A stretch of DNA of 35,220 nucleotides from Lentzea aerocolonigenes (GTDB taxonomy: Bacteria > Actinomycetota > Actinomycetes > Mycobacteriales > Pseudonocardiaceae). Under the pieces are notes generated by a model, which did no database searches, was not told the DNA's origin, and was given only the letters and a program-made list of their open reading frames with translations. The stretch lies in NCBI RefSeq assembly GCF_000955955.1, contig NZ_JYJG01000271.1, forward strand, positions 1 through 35,220, in the 5' to 3' direction. The translations under genes were made by a program, and so were the position numbers. Each line of letters begins with the position of its first letter. The first letter of the stretch is position 1. This document shows positions 31,465 through 35,220 of the stretch, in pieces.

Positions 31465-33015
31465 TCAGTTCACGCAGACCAGTCCGCCCGCCGTGATCGG
31501 CGGCACGCTGCTCGACGGGACGCTCGACGAAGTGCCGGGCACACCCTGGGCGTCGACGTCCTCGCCGTCGTCCTCGGCCGGGGGCGAGTAGTCGGTGCCG
31601 AGGAACACCTGCACCTGTCCTTTTCGGACGGACGTGTCCGGCTCGACGCCGACGTTCGGCCCGAGCTCGGCCGCCACCTTGCGCGCGGAGCCCTCCTCAC
31701 CGGCCGCGAACTTCACCACGGTGGTGTCGCCGGTCTGCGGTGCCGAGGCGAAGGTGCCGCGCTTGAACCCCTTGGCCACCAACGTGTTCAGCACGGTGCT
31801 CGCGAGACCCTGCACGCCTGCCGCGTTGTAGACCTGCACGGTGATCGACGAGTTCGGCGGCGCGGGCAGCGTCGTGGTCGGCGTCGGCGGCGACGAGCTG
31901 GCCGACTTGTCCGAGGCGAGGCCGGTGAGGAACTTCCGCACCTGGGACGGGTTCACCGGCAGCACGTTGCCGTCGCCGTAGGTGTCCATCGGGTCACCCA
32001 CCGGGATGGTGCGGAACTCGATGTTGCCGCCCACCAGGCCCTGCATCTGCTCGGCGAACGTGGTGATGTCCCAGCCGGTGCTCAGGATCACCGACTTCTG
32101 GATGGCCTCGACCAGCCCGTTCAGCTTGTCCGAGTCCGTCAGCGTGCCGGTCGACAGCACCTTCTTCGCGAGCGCGCCGATGAACACCTGCTGGCGCACG
32201 ATGCGGTCCAGGTCGCCGCCCGGCAGGTTGTGACGCTGCCGCACGAACGACAACGCCTGCGCGCCCTCGATCGTCTGCGGCCCGGCCTTGAAGTTCGCGC
32301 CGGAGTCGGTGTCCGAGGTGTCCTCCTTCACGCACACCTCGACGCCGCCGATGGCCTTCGTGACCTCGTAGAAGCTCGCCAGGTTGACCTCGGCGTACCG
32401 GTCGACGCGCACGGTCCCGCCGGTCATGTTCTCGATCGTCTTGATCAACGTCTTGCGCCCGGCCGCCATCGACTCGGTGCGGATCTTCTGCTCGTCCGTC
32501 TCGCCCTTGGCGCGCAGCTGCTGGTCGACGGTGTTGCGCTGGCGGGCGAACGCGGAGTTGAGCTTGTGCTTGCCGAACCCGTCCGCGATCTCGACGTACG
32601 AGTCGCGCGGGAACGAGATCGCGACCGCGCGCGTGCCGTCGACCGGGATGTGCACGAGGATCATCGTGTCGGTGTTCTGCTCGCCGTCGGCGATTCCGCC
32701 GTTGAGCAGCGCCAGCGCTTCCTCCGACAGCGGCTTGCCCTGCGCGTCGGTGCGGCTGTCCATGCCGACCAGCAGGATGTCGACCGCGCCGTCGAGCGGC
32801 TTGGGGCCCTGCTTCGCGAGTTCCTCGGAGATGACCTCGGTCTTGACGATGCCGTCGTTGGCGTTCTTGATCCTCGCCCAGCCGTACGACGTGACGATCA
32901 GCACAGCCGCCGAGGCGAGCGCGACGAAAATTCGCCCGGTCACCAGGAACGCGCGGAAAGCCGTCGTCGGCCGGGTGGTCCCCTCCACCCTGACCGGCAG
33001 ACTTCTGCCTTCCAC
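31465..33015 (-). CDS. LCP family glycopolymer ligase with LytR_C domain, copy 2
   Basis: 516 aa. One N-terminal membrane helix (about 25-45), the LCP domain (DILLVGMDSRTD, FPRDSYVEI, KLNSAFARQR, ALSFVRQRHNLPGGDLDRIVRQQ), a Ser/Pro-rich spacer, and a C-terminal LytR_C domain (ITVQVYNAAGVQGLASTVLNTLVAKGF...). The tail ends in an acidic, Ser/Pro-rich segment with a final cysteine (GGLVCVN). Two starts compete: GTG 33015 has GGGGGAGGAA 6 nt upstream; GTG 33033 lies 7 nt after TAAACT and would be leaderless, adding six residues. Divergent from rmlB. Confidence 0.92.
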   Translation of the reverse strand: MEGRSLPVRVEGTTRPTTAFRAFLVTGRIFVALASAAVLIVTSYGWARIKNANDGIVKTEVISEELAKQGPKPLDGAVDILLVGMDSRTDAQGKPLSEEALALLNGGIADGEQNTDTMILVHIPVDGTRAVAISFPRDSYVEIADGFGKHKLNSAFARQRNTVDQQLRAKGETDEQKIRTESMAAGRKTLIKTIENMTGGTVRVDRYAEVNLASFYEVTKAIGGVEVCVKEDTSDTDSGANFKAGPQTIEGAQALSFVRQRHNLPGGDLDRIVRQQVFIGALAKKVLSTGTLTDSDKLNGLVEAIQKSVILSTGWDITTFAEQMQGLVGGNIEFRTIPVGDPMDTYGDGNVLPVNPSQVRKFLTGLASDKSASSSPPTPTTTLPAPPNSSITVQVYNAAGVQGLASTVLNTLVAKGFKRGTFASAPQTGDTTVVKFAAGEEGSARKVAAELGPNVGVEPDTSVRKGQVQVFLGTDYSPPAEDDGEDVDAQGVPGTSSSVPSSSVPPITAGGLVCVN

Positions 33016-33040
33016 AGTCGTTTCCTCCCCCACTACGCCG

Positions 33041-33046
33041 AGTTTA
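33041..33046 (-). promoter_or_regulatory. -10 element of LCP copy 2
   Basis: On the minus strand TAAACT ends 7 nt before GTG 33033. Transcription starting there supports a leaderless start at 33033 or an 18-nt leader for GTG 33015. Confidence 0.45.
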
Positions 33047-33063
33047 GTCGTTTATAAGACACA

Positions 33064-33076
33064 CGACGTGACGTCG
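33064..33076. promoter_or_regulatory. Short palindrome in the LCP/rmlB divergent gap
   Basis: CGACGT-g-ACGTCG is a perfect 6-bp inverted repeat with a 1-nt centre, roughly midway between the two divergent starts; candidate operator. Confidence 0.3.
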
Positions 33077-33143
33077 CTGTGGGTTGCAGCGATTGAGTAC
33101 GTGACAGACTGCGAGCGGTGGAACACCACGGGAGGAATTGAGC

Positions 33144-34130
33144 ATGCGCGTACTGGTGACAGGTGGGGCCGGGTTCATCGGCTCGCACTACGTGCGGGAG
33201 TTGGTGAGCGGCTCGTACCCGGCCTTCGCGGGTGCCGAAGTGGTGGTGCTCGACAAGCTCACCTACGCGGGCAGCGAGACCAACCTGGCTCCGGTCGCCG
33301 GCAAGTTCGAGTTCGTGCGCGGCGACATCTGCGACCCCGCCGTGGTCGCTGACCAGATGCGCGGCGTCGACGTGGTCGTCCACTTCGCGGCAGAGTCGCA
33401 CGTCGACCGCTCCATCACCGGATCCGCGGACTTCGTGCTGACCAACGTCCTGGGCACGCAGACACTGCTGCAGGGCGCGCTGAACGCGGGCGTGGGCCGG
33501 TTCGTGCACGTGTCGACCGACGAGGTCTACGGCTCCATCGAGAGCGGGTCGTGGTCGGAGGAGCACATCCTCGAACCGAACTCGCCGTACTCGGCTTCCA
33601 AGGCTTCTTCCGACCTGCTCGCCCGCGCGTTCCACCGCACGCACGGACTACCGGTGAGCATCACCCGGTGTTCGAACAATTACGGGCCGTACCAGTTCCC
33701 CGAAAAGGTGATTCCTCTCTTCGTCACCAATTTGATCGACGGCAGGAAGGTGCCTCTCTACGGTGACGGCCTGAACGTGCGCGACTGGCTGCACGTCGCG
33801 GATCACTGCCGCGGCATCCAGCTCGTCGCGGAGGCCGGTCGGCCGGGAGAGATCTACAACATCGGTGGCGGCACCGAGCTCACGAACCGCGAGCTGACCG
33901 AGAAGCTGCTGGCCGCTACCGGGCGCGACTGGTCGTCCGTCGAGCCGGTGCAGGACCGCTTGGGCCACGACCGCCGCTACTCCGTGGACATCTCCAAGAT
34001 CGCCTCGGAGCTGGGTTACGCGCCGCAGGTCGACTTCGCCGTCGGGCTCGCCGACACGGTCGAGTGGTACCGCGAGAACCGCGCGTGGTGGGAGCCGCTC
34101 AAGGAGCGCGCCGCGCTGGCGAAGGGCTGA
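33144..34130 (+). CDS. rmlB: dTDP-glucose 4,6-dehydratase
   Basis: 328 aa, NAD-dependent dehydratase that makes dTDP-4-keto-6-deoxyglucose, the second step of dTDP-L-rhamnose synthesis. Seen: GGAGFIGSHYVREL (NAD loop), HFAAESHVDRSI, STDEVYGSIE, catalytic YSASKASSDLL (YxxxK), RCSNNYGPYQFPEKVIPLFV, and RYSVDISKI. GGAGGA 7 nt before the ATG at 33144. dTDP-rhamnose supplies the rhamnose linker of arabinogalactan, which the neighbouring LCP ligases may attach to peptidoglycan. RmlD follows after 5 nt. Confidence 0.95.
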   Translation: MRVLVTGGAGFIGSHYVRELVSGSYPAFAGAEVVVLDKLTYAGSETNLAPVAGKFEFVRGDICDPAVVADQMRGVDVVVHFAAESHVDRSITGSADFVLTNVLGTQTLLQGALNAGVGRFVHVSTDEVYGSIESGSWSEEHILEPNSPYSASKASSDLLARAFHRTHGLPVSITRCSNNYGPYQFPEKVIPLFVTNLIDGRKVPLYGDGLNVRDWLHVADHCRGIQLVAEAGRPGEIYNIGGGTELTNRELTEKLLAATGRDWSSVEPVQDRLGHDRRYSVDISKIASELGYAPQVDFAVGLADTVEWYRENRAWWEPLKERAALAKG

Positions 34131-34135
34131 TCGCG

Positions 34136-34984
34136 TTGATCCTCGTTCCCGGTGGTCGTGGTCAGCTCGGCCGCGACCTCGCTCTGCTGTCTCCCGACGT
34201 CCGCGCGGTGTCCTCCGCCGAACTCGACGTGACTTCCGTTGCGGCTGCTGATCTCTCCGGTGCTTCCGCGGTGATCAACTGTGCCGCGTACACCGCCGTC
34301 GACGCGGCCGAGACCGACGAGGACCGTGCGTTCGCGGTCAACGCAGTCGGGCCCGGTCTGCTCGCTTCCGCGTGCGCGTCCCTCGGCATTCCGATGATCC
34401 ACGTGTCGACGGACTACGTGTTCGCCGGTGATGGGACGCGGCCGTACGAGCCGTCCGACCCGGTCGGTCCGAAGTCCGCTTACGGGCGAACGAAGCTCGA
34501 GGGCGAACGGCGTGTGCTCGACGCGGGCGGCTGGGTCGTGCGCACCTCGTGGGTCTACGGCGTGCACGGATCGAACTTCGTGAAGACCATGGCGGCGCTG
34601 GAATCCTCACGTCCTTCACTGTCCGTTGTGGACGACCAGCGCGGCGCGCCGACGTGGTCGCACGACCTGGCCGCCGGACTTCTCGAGCTCGCCTCGGTTC
34701 TTCCGGAACAACGCCTGCTGCACGCGACGGGCGGTGGCGAGACGACGTGGTTCCGTTTCGCACAGGCGATTTTCGAGGAGCTGGGTGCCGACCCGGCCCG
34801 CGTGCAGCCCTGCACCACCGCTGACTTCCCCCGACCGGCTCCGCGGCCCGCCTACTCGGTGCTGTCGGGTGCGGCATGGGCAGCAGCGGGACTGCGCCCT
34901 TTGCCGCACTGGCGAAGCGCCCTTTCAGAGGCATTCAAAGCGGGTGTGGTAGCTCCGCGTACTGGTGCTGCGCCATTGGAGTGA
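34136..34984 (+). CDS. rmlD: dTDP-4-dehydrorhamnose reductase
   Basis: 282 aa, NADPH-dependent reductase completing dTDP-L-rhamnose. Seen: LVPGGRGQLGRDLALL (a GxxGxxG-type nucleotide loop), NCAAYTAVDAAE, HVSTDYVFAGDG, SAYGRTKLEGER (YxxxK), RTSWVYGVHGSNFVKTM, DDQRGAPTW. TTG at 34136, 5 nt after the rmlB stop with AAGGG upstream, begins the protein at the nucleotide loop; the longer frame lies within rmlB. Its last ~14 residues are low-complexity. Confidence 0.94.
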   Translation: MILVPGGRGQLGRDLALLSPDVRAVSSAELDVTSVAAADLSGASAVINCAAYTAVDAAETDEDRAFAVNAVGPGLLASACASLGIPMIHVSTDYVFAGDGTRPYEPSDPVGPKSAYGRTKLEGERRVLDAGGWVVRTSWVYGVHGSNFVKTMAALESSRPSLSVVDDQRGAPTWSHDLAAGLLELASVLPEQRLLHATGGGETTWFRFAQAIFEELGADPARVQPCTTADFPRPAPRPAYSVLSGAAWAAAGLRPLPHWRSALSEAFKAGVVAPRTGAAPLE

Positions 34985-35182
34985 CCGGTCTGGCACGGCC
35001 GTTTCAAGTACGAGAACCTGTTCGGCATGTTCGATTCCGGGCGCAACCCCCAGCGTCCCGCGACAGCGGATTCCGATCGGCAGCGCTTCCTGAAGTGCGT
35101 TGCTGTTGTCACGGGCTCACGGCAGGTGTCGATGAGCCAGCTCGACAAGCATTCGCCGAGGCCGCACTCTCGGTAGGAGCTT
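34985..35182. other. Intergenic stretch without a recognised gene
   Basis: After the rmlD stop no frame has protein-like composition on either strand, and no ribosome site precedes a usable start. It runs into the repeat element at the window end. Confidence 0.5.
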
Positions 35183-35220
35183 GATGAAGGGAACCTTCAT
35201 CCACGTCAGGTGGATGAAGG
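35183..35220. repeat. Intergenic inverted-repeat element, cut by the window end
   Basis: GATGAAGG-gaa-CCTTCATC (35183-35201) forms one hairpin, and CCTTCATCCA-cgtcagg-TGGATGAAGG (35194-35220) a second using the same middle arm. From memory such GATGAAGG/CCTTCATC units are repeated between genes in Pseudonocardiaceae genomes. It may end the rmlB-rmlD transcript. Confidence 0.6.

Noticed and set aside
29415..31496. 693-codon plus-strand open frame across TIGR03089 and LCP1
   Set aside because: No domain and composition of a shadow frame; the minus strand encodes two recognised proteins here.
34876..35184. 102-codon plus-strand frame at the window end
   Set aside because: It begins inside rmlD, has no ribosome site and no recognisable composition.
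1..35220. tRNA, rRNA, riboswitch and insertion-sequence genes
   Set aside because: No cloverleaf or TTCGA-type T-loop with CCA context, no rRNA-like segments, and no transposase motifs were seen by reading; a covariance-model search was not possible.

Overview
The window is high-GC actinobacterial DNA: GTG and TTG starts are frequent, SD-less starts directly after -10 elements recur, and the gene content (acyl-CoA carboxylase epsilon subunit, LytR-CpsA-Psr proteins, WXG100/TNT toxin genes, XRE/MmyB regulator, ECF sigma factor) fits the Pseudonocardiales, probably family Pseudonocardiaceae. The genus cannot be fixed from sequence reading alone. No rRNA, tRNA, CRISPR array or intact insertion sequence was seen.

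From memory, the backbone follows the Mycobacterium tuberculosis neighbourhood from rmlD to accE5: accE5-accD5, birA, a PH-domain membrane protein, GtrA, purK, purE, a fadE25-type acyl-CoA dehydrogenase, a TIGR03089 protein, LCP proteins, and dTDP-rhamnose genes. The accessory genes sit between these conserved anchors.

Layout. 1-4.7 kb: biotin-dependent acyl-CoA carboxylase subunits with their biotin ligase, then HMG-CoA lyase and a MaoC-type dehydratase (acyl-CoA and branched-chain catabolism). 4.8-8.4 kb: a four-gene unit made of a YbaB-like protein, a WXG100-like protein, a long Pro/Ala/Gln-rich protein ending in a TNT NAD+-glycohydrolase toxin domain, and a small overlapping gene that is the likely immunity factor. 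8.4-11.1 kb: an inositol-monophosphatase-family phosphatase (HisN-like) and a two-component system. 11.1-12.2 kb: two tandem overlapping GtrA paralogues. 12.3-15.4 kb: an ECF sigma factor fused to a zinc-finger/transmembrane/extracellular sensor tail, divergent from a degenerate GGDEF-like protein. 15.5-17.6 kb: a YtrA-type GntR regulator with an ABC exporter. 17.6-19.3 kb: an NAD-dependent epimerase and a divergent XRE/MmyB regulator. 19.2-22.1 kb: purK-purE and the acyl-CoA dehydrogenase.

22.1-27.0 kb is a decayed accessory stretch. It holds a duplicated 3' end of the acyl-CoA dehydrogenase, an orphan C-terminal fragment, a conserved CxxC protein controlled with its HutC-type GntR regulator through three matching operator boxes, a frameshifted TPR pseudogene abutting a second gene fragment, a membrane-anchored protein under a 24-bp perfect palindrome, and an ArsR/AHSA1 pair. 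27.2-29.5 kb encodes a secreted serine protease, a double-META lipoprotein and a DoxX protein, with a cluster of crossing inverted repeats before doxX. 29.5-35.0 kb is the envelope block: TIGR03089, two LCP ligases, rmlB and rmlD. The window ends inside an intergenic inverted-repeat element.

The most interesting system is the TNT unit at 4.8-8.4 kb. It looks like a rearranged CpnT locus in which the N-terminal half of the mycobacterial protein is split into separate genes.
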